Source: Microbacterium proteolyticum
Lineage (GTDB): Bacteria; Actinomycetota; Actinomycetes; Actinomycetales; Microbacteriaceae
Assembly: GCF_029639405.1 (NCBI RefSeq)
Contig: NZ_CP121274.1
Coordinates: 1,612,001-1,676,000, forward strand
Direction of reading: 5' to 3'
DNA: 64,000 nt
The translations under genes and the position numbers were made by a program. The notes beneath the pieces are model-generated. The model had not been told where the DNA came from, searched no databases, and saw only the letters and a program-made list of their open reading frames with translations. How positions within the stretch are numbered: position 1 is the stretch's first letter; each line of letters begins with the position of its first letter. Shown in pieces: positions 48,222 to 56,413 of this stretch.

Positions 48222-49532
48222 TCAGTACTGCAGGCCCTGCAGGGCCTTGACGAATCCGTCCGCGTCGAGCGTGCCACTGAAGAAGCCGCTCATGGCGTCC
48301 AGCATGCCCTGCTTGCTGGCCGTCGGAACGGCCTGGTCCCACGACAGCTGGAAACTGGGCGCCGCCTGGACGGCGTCGTTGGTGAACTCGAGGAACTTCT
48401 TGGCGGATTCGGTGCCCGGGGCGTCCGCGAGGTAGTCGCCCACGTCGGTCGTCGTGGGCAGGTTGCCGAGGGCCAGCTGGGACTGGATGAACTCGGGGCT
48501 GTAGAGCTCCTGGAGGAACGCCTTCACGGTGTCGGGGTACCGGGTGTCGGCGACGACGTTGTAGTAGTTGCTGACGTTTCCGGACAGCTGGCCGGCGGGG
48601 AGGGAACCGAAGGCCGGGAAGCTGCTGTAGCCGAGTTCGGTGTCGGCGAAGGTCGCGTCGGCGCCCGCCTGCACGGCGTAGTTCCACGTGCCCATCAGCT
48701 CGTAGGCGGACTTGCCGCTGCGCAGCAGAGCGGGGGAGTTGTCGTAGTCGACGGAGTCGAAGGTGGTGCCGAAGGCTCCCGCGTCGATGAGCGCGCGCAG
48801 CTTCGTCAGCGCCTCACGGCTGCCGGCGCTGTCCCACACCGACGTGTCGCCGGCGAGGGCCTTGGCGACCTGGTCGTTCCCGATGGTCTGCGCGTAGACG
48901 TACTGGAACCACATCAGCGTCGGCCACTGGCTGGCGCCGGCCAGGCCGATCGGGGTGACTCCGGCAGCCTTGAGGGTGGACACCTGCGACAGCAGCTCGT
49001 CCCAGGTCGCGGCGGGCTTCAGGCCGTTCGCCGAGAGCACCGAGGCGTTGTTGAACAGGAACACCGGCTGCGTGCCCCGGACCGGGATGCCGTAGGCCTG
49101 ACCGTCGATGACCTCCTGGTCGAAGACGGCCGGGCTGAACGAGTCGCGCAGCGCCGGGGTCTGGTCGATCCAGTCGTTGTACGACAGCAGGGCACCCGAG
49201 TCGACGAAGTCCTGGATCTGGGCCGCGCCCCAGCTCATGAAGATGTCGGGTGCGTCGGGGGTGCCCAGCGACTGGCGGACGCCGTTGATGTAGGCGACCG
49301 ACTCGGTCTCGGGCGACTTGTCGACGACGATCTTGACGTCGCTGGTCTCGTTGAACTTCTCCGCCAGAGCCGTCTCGGCCTCGGCCGCCGCGTCGTTGAA
49401 GACGAGGAGATGGACCTCGTTCTCGGGCCGCGAGGAGCTGGGGCCGGTGGATCCCGCACAACCGGCGAGTCCGGCGATCAGGACGCCGGCGACGCCGATG
49501 GCGCCGATGCGTCGAGCGATGTGACTGTTCAT
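48222..49532 (-). CDS. sugar ABC transporter substrate-binding lipoprotein
   Basis: This 436-residue exported lipoprotein has a signal MNSHIARRIGAIGVAGVLIAGLAG and a lipobox L-A-G-C-A, where the Cys anchors lipid. The mature part is a CUT1-type binding protein: EVHLLVFNDAAAEAETALAEKFNETSDVKIVV, IFMSWGAAQIQDFVDSGALLSYNDWI, YGIPVRGTQPVFLFNNASVL, ELMGTWNYAVQA. It binds a sugar or oligosaccharide outside the cell and hands it to the two permeases downstream. The upstream region has a LacI-type site at 49637-49651 and a CCCCGT/ACGGGG hairpin. Confidence 0.92.
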   Translation of the reverse strand: MNSHIARRIGAIGVAGVLIAGLAGCAGSTGPSSSRPENEVHLLVFNDAAAEAETALAEKFNETSDVKIVVDKSPETESVAYINGVRQSLGTPDAPDIFMSWGAAQIQDFVDSGALLSYNDWIDQTPALRDSFSPAVFDQEVIDGQAYGIPVRGTQPVFLFNNASVLSANGLKPAATWDELLSQVSTLKAAGVTPIGLAGASQWPTLMWFQYVYAQTIGNDQVAKALAGDTSVWDSAGSREALTKLRALIDAGAFGTTFDSVDYDNSPALLRSGKSAYELMGTWNYAVQAGADATFADTELGYSSFPAFGSLPAGQLSGNVSNYYNVVADTRYPDTVKAFLQELYSPEFIQSQLALGNLPTTTDVGDYLADAPGTESAKKFLEFTNDAVQAAPSFQLSWDQAVPTASKQGMLDAMSGFFSGTLDADGFVKALQGLQY

Positions 49533-49571
49533 CTTCGAACTAACTCTTTCGTTGGTGGTTTTCGGGTTGTT

Positions 49572-49587
49572 CCCCGTTTTCACGGGG
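49572..49587. terminator. short hairpin between GH3 and the binding-protein gene
   Basis: CCCCGT (49572-49577) pairs with ACGGGG (49582-49587) around TTTC. It stands downstream of GH3 and upstream of the binding-protein gene on the minus strand, so it may partly terminate or process the transcript. Confidence 0.35.
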
Positions 49588-49636
49588 ACATCTTGAAAAA
49601 TATGAGCGGATTCCATGGCCGACAATGCATGCGGGA

Positions 49637-49651
49637 GCGAAAACTTATCGC
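49637..49651. promoter_or_regulatory. LacI-type operator candidate at the transporter promoter
   Basis: GCGAAAACTTATCGC fits the dyad consensus RCGAAAANNTWTCGS shared with the two sites at 53161 and 53185. It lies 105 nt upstream of the binding-protein start. Confidence 0.5.
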
Positions 49652-49653
49652 GC

Positions 49654-51942
49654 TCATCGCACCCGCGCGGAGGGGAACCTCCGCCGCGGCGAGGGCGCCG
49701 GAGCCCTCTCTCCGACGAGCTCGATCTGGCGTGCTTCCCCGTCGTCGTCGGCCGAGGCCGCGACGCGCAGGGTGATCGGACCGGGTTCGACGGAGCGCAC
49801 GAGGTCGATGCCCGTGAACGCGAAAGTCTCGACCGGGAGACGCAGCTCGACGACGGCGCTCTGCCCCGCGTCGAGGTCCACTCGATGGAACGCCACGAGC
49901 CGTCGCAGCGGCTGGACCACGCTCGGATCGGCGACGCTGACGTACACCTGCACGACGTCGGCGCCGCGGACCGGCCCGGTGTTGCGGACTTCGACGGCGA
50001 GCACCACGTCGTCGGCTTCGGTGCGTGCGGTGGTGTCGGCATCCACGATCCGTCGTTCGAAGCGCGTGTACGACAGGCCGTGCCCGAACGTGAACGCGGG
50101 GGAGGGGTCGAGGTTGCTGACGCCGTCGCTGCGCAGGGCCAGGGGCGGGGCGAGATAGGTCCCCGGCTGCGGCGCGTGCCGCGTGGGGATCTGCACGGGC
50201 AGGCGTCCCGAGGGGTTCGCACGCCCGGTCAGGATGTCGGCGAGAGCGCCCGCCCCCTCCTGCCCGGGGAAGAAGACCTGCACGATGGCGGCGGCCTCGC
50301 CGACGGCCCGGCCGAGGGCGTAGGGGCGGCCCGAACTGACCACGAGGATCACCGGCGTCCCCGAGTCGAGCACGGCGTCGACCAGCTGCTGCTGCGCGCC
50401 GGGGAGGTCCAGTGTTGCGACGTCGCATCCTTCGCCCGAGGTTCCGAGGCCGAACATCCCGGACCGGTCTCCGACGAAGACGATCGCCACTTCGGCGTCG
50501 CGCGCCGCCGCCACGGCGGCCGCGATCCCCTCGGTCTCGCCCCCGCGCACCGAGGTGCCGGCGACGGCGGTGATCTCTGCGTCGTCGAGCGTCTCGAACA
50601 GGGCGTCCAGGTAGGTCGGTGCCACGATTCCGAGCGGCGTGTCGGGGTGGTGCACGAGGACGTGGTTCGGGAACGAATAGCAGCCGAACAGGCAGGCGGC
50701 GTCGTCCGCGGTGGGGCCGATGACGGCGATGCGCCGGAGGGACGGGGCGAGGGGAAGCACGCCGCCGTTCTTCACCAGCACGATCGACCGTTCCGCGAGG
50801 GTCACAGCGACGACACGGTTCGCGGGGGAGTCGAGATCGACCTCGCGCCGCGGCTCGTCCGCGATGTCGAGGAGGGCGAGCTCGATCTTCTGTCGCAGTA
50901 CGCGTTCCGCGGCCCGGTCGATCAGCGCCTCGGGGACCTCTCCCGCGCGGACCGCCTCGGCCAGGCCGAGGAACGACATCCGGTGGGGGAGCTCGACGTC
51001 GATGCCCGCGTGCAGAGCGAGGACGCCGGCCGCCTCCTCGTCGGCGGCGATGCGGTGCATCGAGTGCAGGAAGGGGATCGCCCAGTAGTCCGAGACGACG
51101 GTGCCCTCGAATCCCCATTGCTCTCGCAGCAGCGAGGTGAAGAGGTTCGTGTCCGCGGCGGCGGGGATGCCGTCGACGTCGGTGTAGGAGTTCATCACCG
51201 ACCGCGCCGTCTGCAGCGCGCGCTCGAAGGGCGGGAGGATGACGTCGGCGAACTCGCGCGGACCGATCGACACCGGCGCGTGGTTGCGGGCCCCGCGTGA
51301 GGCGGCGTACCCGGCGAAGTGCTTCGGGGTGGCCACCGCACCGGCGGACTCGACGCCCTCGACGTAGGCGGTGCCGATCTCGGCCACGACGTGGGGGTCC
51401 TCGCCCATCGTCTCCTCCACGCGTCCCCAGCGGTAGTCGCGGACCACGTCGAGGACGGGGGCGAGGCCCTGATGCACGCCGAGGCTGCGCAGATCCGACC
51501 CGATGCGCGCGCCCATGAGGCGGACGGTCGCGGGATCGAACGAGGCCGCCCACGCGAGGGGGGTCGGGTAGACGGTCGCGCCCCACGCCGTGACACCCGT
51601 GAGGCATTCCTCGTGCGCGATCGCGGGGATCCCCCAGCGGTTCCCGTCGACCACCGCGGCCTGCAGCACGTCGAGGCGGGCGCGCCCGTCGGCGGGCGAG
51701 ACCGGGGTGGTCCCGTAGACGCGGGTCAGGTGGCCCAGTCCGTCGACGACCGCGTCCTCGAAGGACTCGGCCCGGAGGTGCGTCTCCTGCATCGGCGCGA
51801 CGTCGCCTTCGGCCTGTTCGGAGCCGGGCCAGCTGCTGCCGAGCTGGGCGATCTTCTCCTCGAGCGTCATCCGGGCGAGCAGGGCGTGGGCGCGCTCGGC
51901 GGCGTCGGGGGAAGCGGGCAGGGGAGGGTGTGACGAGGTCAT
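49654..51942 (-). CDS. glycoside hydrolase family 3 beta-glycosidase
   Basis: This 762-residue enzyme has the full GH3 layout. The N-terminal barrel ends with GFEGTVVSDYWAI, where Asp is the nucleophile; ATPKHFAGYAASRGARNHAPVSIG and RWGRVEETMGEDPHVVAEIG are typical. The second domain has SIVLVKNGGVLPLAPSLRRIAVIGPTAD and VSSGRPYALGRAVGEAAAIVQVFFPGQEGAGALADILTG, and a C-terminal FnIII domain follows (GADVVQVYVSVADPSVVQPLRRLVAFHRVDL). There is no signal peptide, so it acts on imported oligosaccharide. Beta-glucosidase, beta-xylosidase or alpha-arabinosidase cannot be told apart. It lies downstream of lacI, probably in one transcript. Confidence 0.9.
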   Translation of the reverse strand: MTSSHPPLPASPDAAERAHALLARMTLEEKIAQLGSSWPGSEQAEGDVAPMQETHLRAESFEDAVVDGLGHLTRVYGTTPVSPADGRARLDVLQAAVVDGNRWGIPAIAHEECLTGVTAWGATVYPTPLAWAASFDPATVRLMGARIGSDLRSLGVHQGLAPVLDVVRDYRWGRVEETMGEDPHVVAEIGTAYVEGVESAGAVATPKHFAGYAASRGARNHAPVSIGPREFADVILPPFERALQTARSVMNSYTDVDGIPAAADTNLFTSLLREQWGFEGTVVSDYWAIPFLHSMHRIAADEEAAGVLALHAGIDVELPHRMSFLGLAEAVRAGEVPEALIDRAAERVLRQKIELALLDIADEPRREVDLDSPANRVVAVTLAERSIVLVKNGGVLPLAPSLRRIAVIGPTADDAACLFGCYSFPNHVLVHHPDTPLGIVAPTYLDALFETLDDAEITAVAGTSVRGGETEGIAAAVAAARDAEVAIVFVGDRSGMFGLGTSGEGCDVATLDLPGAQQQLVDAVLDSGTPVILVVSSGRPYALGRAVGEAAAIVQVFFPGQEGAGALADILTGRANPSGRLPVQIPTRHAPQPGTYLAPPLALRSDGVSNLDPSPAFTFGHGLSYTRFERRIVDADTTARTEADDVVLAVEVRNTGPVRGADVVQVYVSVADPSVVQPLRRLVAFHRVDLDAGQSAVVELRLPVETFAFTGIDLVRSVEPGPITLRVAASADDDGEARQIELVGERAPAPSPRRRFPSARVR

Positions 51943-52008
51943 AGTCGACTTTCCGGGCACGGTGAAGGGACGTGTGGCGGTTCGGGTGAAGGAAGAAGCG
52001 GGTGCGGA

Positions 52009-53082
52009 TCAGCGACGCGGCGGGGGCGCCGTGGAGTCGCGCACCACGAGATGCGTGGCCAGCTCCACCCGTTTGGTGGCGAAGGACTCCCCGCGGGCGA
52101 GACGCAGGAGTGCACCGACTGCGGTGCGGCCGATGTCGGCGATCGGCTGGTGCACGGTCGTGAGGTTCGGGCTCGACGAACGGGCCAGGACCGTGTCGTC
52201 GAAGCCCACCACGGACAGCTCGTCCGGAACGGAGATGCCCAGGCGCCGCGCGGCTTCCAGCACCCCCATCGCGGTGATGTCCGCACCCGCGAAGATCGCC
52301 GTCGGCCGGCCCAGGGAGCGCAGGAGATCGGTCGCCACGGCGAACCCGTGCTCGAACGAGTACGAATCGCGTCGAACCGCGTCGGCGTCCACGCGGTGGC
52401 CGGCCGACCCCATCGCCGCGGCCCACCCCGACGCGCGGGCGATGTCGCAGGCGGCATCCGCGGGTCCGCCGATGTAGGCGATGCGCGTGTGCCCGAGCTC
52501 GAGCAGGTGCGTGGTGGCTTCGTAGGCGCCGGCCCAGTTCGTCGCCCCGATGCTCATCGTCGTGGTGCGGGGGAAGTCGATCGGGTCGACGAGCACCATG
52601 GGCAGGCCGACGGCACGCAACGCGCGCTCCCGCCCGGCCGAGTAGCGCGTGGTCACCTCGATCACGCCCGCACGATGGTGGGCGGCGAGGGAGCGCGCCC
52701 AGTCGTTGGGTCGCATCCGGGAGATGGAGTCCAGGCGGCGGGTCACGAGCGCGGCGCCCAGGTCGCCGGAGGCCTCGGTGGCGCCGCCGAGGAACGAGAA
52801 CATGTAGGGGTTCCGCTCGTCGAAGGGGTCGACGAGGAGCTCGAAGGTGGGTTCGGCGAGCTGCGCGGCCGACAGCTGGCGTTCGGCGTGCGTGATGTAC
52901 CCGAGCTCGGCGATGACCTCTCGCACGCGCGCCCGGGTCTCGTCGCCGACACCGGCGCGCTCGTTCACGACCTTGGACACCGTCCCGATCGACACGTGGG
53001 CCCGCTCGGCGATCGCCGCGAGAGTGGTGCGACGATCCGGGAGATCCGCGGGGAGCGCCGTCGCTCCGCGCCCGTAGGTCAT
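52009..53082 (-). CDS. LacI family transcriptional regulator of the sugar island
   Basis: This 357-residue repressor has the LacI helix-turn-helix RTTLAAIAERAHVSIGTVSKVVNERAGVGDETRARV and hinge AELGYITHAERQ, then a sugar-binding domain (GVIEVTTRYSAGRERALRAVGLPMVLVDPI, YIGGPADAACDIARASG, AIFAGADITAMGVLEAARRLGISVPDELSVVGFDD). It is flanked by GH3 and by the divergent secreted enzyme. Sites of the form RCGAAAANNTWTCGS precede the secreted enzyme (two) and the transporter (one), so it probably represses both until an oligosaccharide is present. The ATG at 53082 is chosen; GTG codons directly before it are also possible. Confidence 0.9.
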   Translation of the reverse strand: MTYGRGATALPADLPDRRTTLAAIAERAHVSIGTVSKVVNERAGVGDETRARVREVIAELGYITHAERQLSAAQLAEPTFELLVDPFDERNPYMFSFLGGATEASGDLGAALVTRRLDSISRMRPNDWARSLAAHHRAGVIEVTTRYSAGRERALRAVGLPMVLVDPIDFPRTTTMSIGATNWAGAYEATTHLLELGHTRIAYIGGPADAACDIARASGWAAAMGSAGHRVDADAVRRDSYSFEHGFAVATDLLRSLGRPTAIFAGADITAMGVLEAARRLGISVPDELSVVGFDDTVLARSSSPNLTTVHQPIADIGRTAVGALLRLARGESFATKRVELATHLVVRDSTAPPPRR

Positions 53083-53160
53083 CACCACAACCCGTTCCTC
53101 TCCGTCGTCGATCGGGGACAGCACCGAGCGTAAGGACGGAGAAAGTTGTCGTCCACGATT

Positions 53161-53199
53161 GCGAAAAGGTTTCGCTCCGAGGGGACGAAAAGCTATCGG
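53161..53199. promoter_or_regulatory. two LacI-type operator candidates before the secreted enzyme
   Basis: GCGAAAAGGTTTCGC (53161-53175) and ACGAAAAGCTATCGG (53185-53199) share the consensus RCGAAAANNTWTCGS, with starts 24 nt apart. A degenerate third copy begins near 53138. They lie between divergent lacI and the gene at 53261. Confidence 0.5.
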
Positions 53200-53260
53200 A
53201 TGTGCACCGCGGGCCGAGGGTTTCTGGTGTGCTCTGCGCGAGCAAACGAAAGGAGCTGCA

Positions 53261-55480
53261 ATGTCGCAGCCGAAAGGAACCCGGGGACCGTCCCGCCTGC
53301 GGAGGGCGAGCGCCCTCCTGGCCACCGTCGCCCTCGGGGTGACGGGACTCATCGCGTCCGCCGCCCCGGCATCCGCCTATCAACCCAGTCCCGGCGCGGT
53401 GTACGTCGCCGACAACGCCGGAGCGTGCAACAAGCGCCCGTGCGTGCTGTACCCGAAGTCGGCGCAGCTGCCGGACGGCCGGCTCGTGGTCACCTTCGAG
53501 AACAGCCAGAGCGCGGTCGTCGGGCAGACGCTGCCGCTGTACAAGAGCGATGATCAGGGCACCACCTGGCAGAAGCTGGCCGACATCAAGCCCCCTGCCC
53601 AGCTGTCGACGGGCTCTGCGGTGGCCAAGTACACGAGCAACTGGACCAACGCGCAGCCGTACGTCCTCCCGCAGGCCGTCGGCTCCCTCGCCGAGGGCAC
53701 GCTCGTGGTCGCCTCGGTCGTCTCGGGCGACGACGCGTACTACAACGAGCAGAAGGCGGCCGACCCGAACTGGACGCCCAGCGGCGACGGCGATCGACGC
53801 GACGTCGCACTCGCCCTGTATGCGAGCTCGGACCGCGGGGCGACCTGGCGATTCGTCAACATCATCGCCGCGGGCGGCTGGCAGGGCGGCAGCGCGGGCG
53901 CGGTCGGACGGACCTCCCAGGCCAACAGCACGAAGCAGGTGGATCCGATCTGGGAGCCGCATCTGCTGGCGTACCAGGGGCAGCTCGTGGCGTACTACAG
54001 CGACGAGAACGACTACCTCGGCTACGACAGCACGACCGGCGTGCCGACGATCGATCCCGCCAACACCACGGCATCCGATTCGGGTGGTCAGGTGCTCGTG
54101 CACCGGACCTGGAACGGGACGACCGCCGCGTGGAGCGACCCCGTCATCGACGTGCCGGGCCTCACGGTCGATCGCGGCAACGGGAAGACGGAGATCGGCG
54201 GGGGGCGCCCGGGGATGACGACGGTCGCGCAGACGACCGACGGCAAGTGGATCCAGACCTACGAGTGGTGGGGCGGCGGCGCCGACGTCCAGTACCGGAT
54301 CTCGGACAGCCCGCTCACCTTCCGTTCCGCGACCGCGCACGCCGTCGGCGATCTGCCCGTCCCGCAGGGGGCGCGCTCGCTGTCCACCGGTGGAAGCCCG
54401 GTGCTCAGCGCACTCGCCGACGGTCGCATCGTCTACAACGCGGCCGGCAGCGGCAGCGTCTGGGTCAACGACACCGGCCGCTCGGACGGCACCTGGAAGG
54501 AATACCAGACACCCATCGGAGCGGGCTACAGCCGCACCATCCAGCCGGTCGACGCGAACGGGCGGGTGCTCGTCCTGCAGGCGGCCTGGGCGGGCGGCGC
54601 GACCGGTCCCATCGCCTACGCCGACGTCGACCTGGGCCGCTCCGTCGGCGACTACACGACCCTCGTCAATCGCAAGACGGGTCAGGTGCTCGCCCCGGAT
54701 TCCGGCAAGACACAGGATGCCAACCTCACCGGCAACGTCGCGGACATCGTCTCGCAGGCGGCATCCAGCGCCGACGCCCAGCGGTGGCACGTCGTCTCGA
54801 AGGGCTCCACCGTCACGTTCCTGAACAAGTCGGGCGGCCGCGCGATCGGCATCTGGGGCGGGCAGGGCGTCGCGGGACGCCAACTGGCGCAGTGGGTGGA
54901 CGACGGGGGAGCCGACAAGGTGTGGACCCTCGAGCCCACGAGCGACGGCTACCAGAGGATCCGCTCGACGCTGAACTCGTCGCTCTACGTCACCGGGGCT
55001 CAGACCGGTGGCGCGGTCACCGTCGAGAGTGCGCTCGCCGCCGGAACGGACGGCACCGGCGACGACGCGCAGGAATGGCGGATCGTGACGACCCCCGCTC
55101 CCGCCTCGACGTTCTCGCTGCGCGGAACTGCATCGAATCGGTGCCTCGACGTCCCCAACGGTGCGACGGGCGTGCAGGTGCAGATCTGGGACTGCGTGGG
55201 CAATGCCAACCAGACGATCACCGCGACGGCCGCCGGCGAGCTGCGGGTGTCGGGCAAGTGCCTCGCGGCCGATGCCGACGGCGTCGTCAACGCCACGCGG
55301 GTCATCCTCTGGGACTGCAACGGCAAGAACAGCCAGAAGTGGAAGGTCCGCCTGGACGGATCGATCGCGAGCAGGGCCAGCGGGCTCGTGCTCGATGTCA
55401 CCGCCTGGGGCACGGCGAATGGGACGAAGGTCCAGCTGTGGACCCCCAACGCCGGGGCCAATCAGCAGTGGACGCGCTGA
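53261..55480 (+). CDS. secreted sialidase-fold glycosidase with ricin-type lectin domains
   Basis: This 739-residue exported enzyme has a signal peptide (RRASALLATVALGVTGLIASAAPASA, cut near residue 40) and a six-bladed propeller with two Asp-boxes: SDDQGTTW and SSDRGATW. YVADNAGACNKRPCVLYPKSAQLPDGRLVVTFE is the first blade. This resembles GH33 sialidases and GH93 exo-arabinanases; the Arg triad of a sialidase is not evident, so a GH93-like role is possible. The C-terminus carries two ricin-type lectin regions with Q-x-W-like repeats (GVQVQIWDCVGNANQ, ILWDCNGKNSQKWKV, VQLWTPNAGANQQW). The ATG at 53261 has AAAGGAG upstream. It probably trims an outside polysaccharide. Confidence 0.82.
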   Translation: MSQPKGTRGPSRLRRASALLATVALGVTGLIASAAPASAYQPSPGAVYVADNAGACNKRPCVLYPKSAQLPDGRLVVTFENSQSAVVGQTLPLYKSDDQGTTWQKLADIKPPAQLSTGSAVAKYTSNWTNAQPYVLPQAVGSLAEGTLVVASVVSGDDAYYNEQKAADPNWTPSGDGDRRDVALALYASSDRGATWRFVNIIAAGGWQGGSAGAVGRTSQANSTKQVDPIWEPHLLAYQGQLVAYYSDENDYLGYDSTTGVPTIDPANTTASDSGGQVLVHRTWNGTTAAWSDPVIDVPGLTVDRGNGKTEIGGGRPGMTTVAQTTDGKWIQTYEWWGGGADVQYRISDSPLTFRSATAHAVGDLPVPQGARSLSTGGSPVLSALADGRIVYNAAGSGSVWVNDTGRSDGTWKEYQTPIGAGYSRTIQPVDANGRVLVLQAAWAGGATGPIAYADVDLGRSVGDYTTLVNRKTGQVLAPDSGKTQDANLTGNVADIVSQAASSADAQRWHVVSKGSTVTFLNKSGGRAIGIWGGQGVAGRQLAQWVDDGGADKVWTLEPTSDGYQRIRSTLNSSLYVTGAQTGGAVTVESALAAGTDGTGDDAQEWRIVTTPAPASTFSLRGTASNRCLDVPNGATGVQVQIWDCVGNANQTITATAAGELRVSGKCLAADADGVVNATRVILWDCNGKNSQKWKVRLDGSIASRASGLVLDVTAWGTANGTKVQLWTPNAGANQQWTR

Positions 55481-55487
55481 CCTGAGC

Positions 55488-55523
55488 AAAGGCCGGTGCG
55501 GGGTGCGCCCCGCACCGGCCTTT
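55488..55523. terminator. strong bidirectional rho-independent terminator
   Basis: A perfect 16-bp stem (AAAGGCCGGTGCGGGG and its complement) closes a 4-nt loop and ends in TTT on both strands. It separates the secreted enzyme from the convergent GntR gene. Confidence 0.8.
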
Positions 55524-55548
55524 CGCGTCGATCGGGAGCGGGTCGGTG

Positions 55549-56271
55549 TCAGCCCGTGAACACCGTCGCGGAGCGCCGCTCGTACCAGCGCGCCAGCTGC
55601 TCGCCGGCCTTGAGGACGTGCTCGCGCATCTCGTGGCGGGCGGCTTCGGCGTCGCCCCGCTCGATCGCTTCGATGATGCGGACGTGCTCCTGGAAGTTCT
55701 CCTCGCGATGGCGGTCGTCGCCGACGAGCAGCTGAGCCGACACGTTGCGGGGGAAGGTCTCGTTGATCTCGTCGATCGCGCGGGCGAGGCGCGCGTTGGC
55801 GGAGACCTGCGCGATGGTGTTGTGGAAGACGTCGTTCTCGCGGCGGCTGGCGAGGGCCGGGTCGCCCTGGCCGCGCTCGCGCTCGACGGAGCGGTCGTAC
55901 ATGTCCTGGTTCGCCTCGCGCAGGCGCGTGACGTCGCCGCGCGAGATGCGCTCGACGGCGCGGGCGGCGGCGAGGGCTTCGAGCTCGGCGCGCACTTCGT
56001 AGGCCTCGCGCACCTCCCACGGCGCGGGCACGCGCACGACGGCACCGCGGTTGGGGAGGACCTCGATGAGGCCGCCCGTCTGCAACTGCCGCAGCGCCTC
56101 GCGCACCGGGGTGCGGCTGACTCCGAAGTCGCTCGCGAGCTCCGCCTGACGCAGCTGCGCGCCGATCGGGATGTCGCCCGACATGATGCGTTCCCGGATC
56201 TTGGCGGCGATCTCGTCGACGAGGGCGTGCCCCCCGGCGGCCGAGATCTCGGTGTCCCCCCGTGCGGCCAT
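55549..56271 (-). CDS. GntR family (FCD/FadR-type) transcriptional regulator
   Basis: This 240-residue regulator has a winged helix (LVDEIAAKIRERIMSGDIPIGAQLRQAELASDFGVSRTPVREALRQLQTGGLIEVLPNRGAVVRV) and a helical FCD effector domain with the metal/ligand pattern RRENDVFHNTIAQVSANARL and HVRIIEAIERGDAEAARHEMREHVLKA. FCD regulators sense small carboxylates. It is divergent from unit B with 142 nt between the starts, and the GGATCC sites lie just before unit B, so it is the natural regulator of unit B and, by shared sites, unit A. The ATG at 56271 has AGAGGGG upstream. Confidence 0.92.
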   Translation of the reverse strand: MAARGDTEISAAGGHALVDEIAAKIRERIMSGDIPIGAQLRQAELASDFGVSRTPVREALRQLQTGGLIEVLPNRGAVVRVPAPWEVREAYEVRAELEALAAARAVERISRGDVTRLREANQDMYDRSVERERGQGDPALASRRENDVFHNTIAQVSANARLARAIDEINETFPRNVSAQLLVGDDRHREENFQEHVRIIEAIERGDAEAARHEMREHVLKAGEQLARWYERRSATVFTG

Positions 56272-56382
56272 GCTGCCCCTCTCGGTCGATCGTGGTCCCG
56301 ATCCCACGAGGTGCGAACCTAGCAGAACGGCCGCCGGATGCCACGCAATCCACGCGGGACTGGCTCCCATGCTGCTGATTCG

Positions 56383-56409
56383 GGATCCAATCTGGATCTG
56401 TTAGGATCC
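56383..56409. promoter_or_regulatory. GntR-type operator at unit B, overlapping the -10 region
   Basis: GGATCC occurs at 56383-56388 (in GGATCCAATCTG) and 56404-56409 (in TAGGATCCAAAC), 21 bp apart, with a GGATCT at 56394 between. The last copy overlaps the -10 box TAGGAT (56402-56407), 6 nt before the ATG at 56414, so binding would block a leaderless start. Confidence 0.6.
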
Positions 56410-56413
56410 AAAC

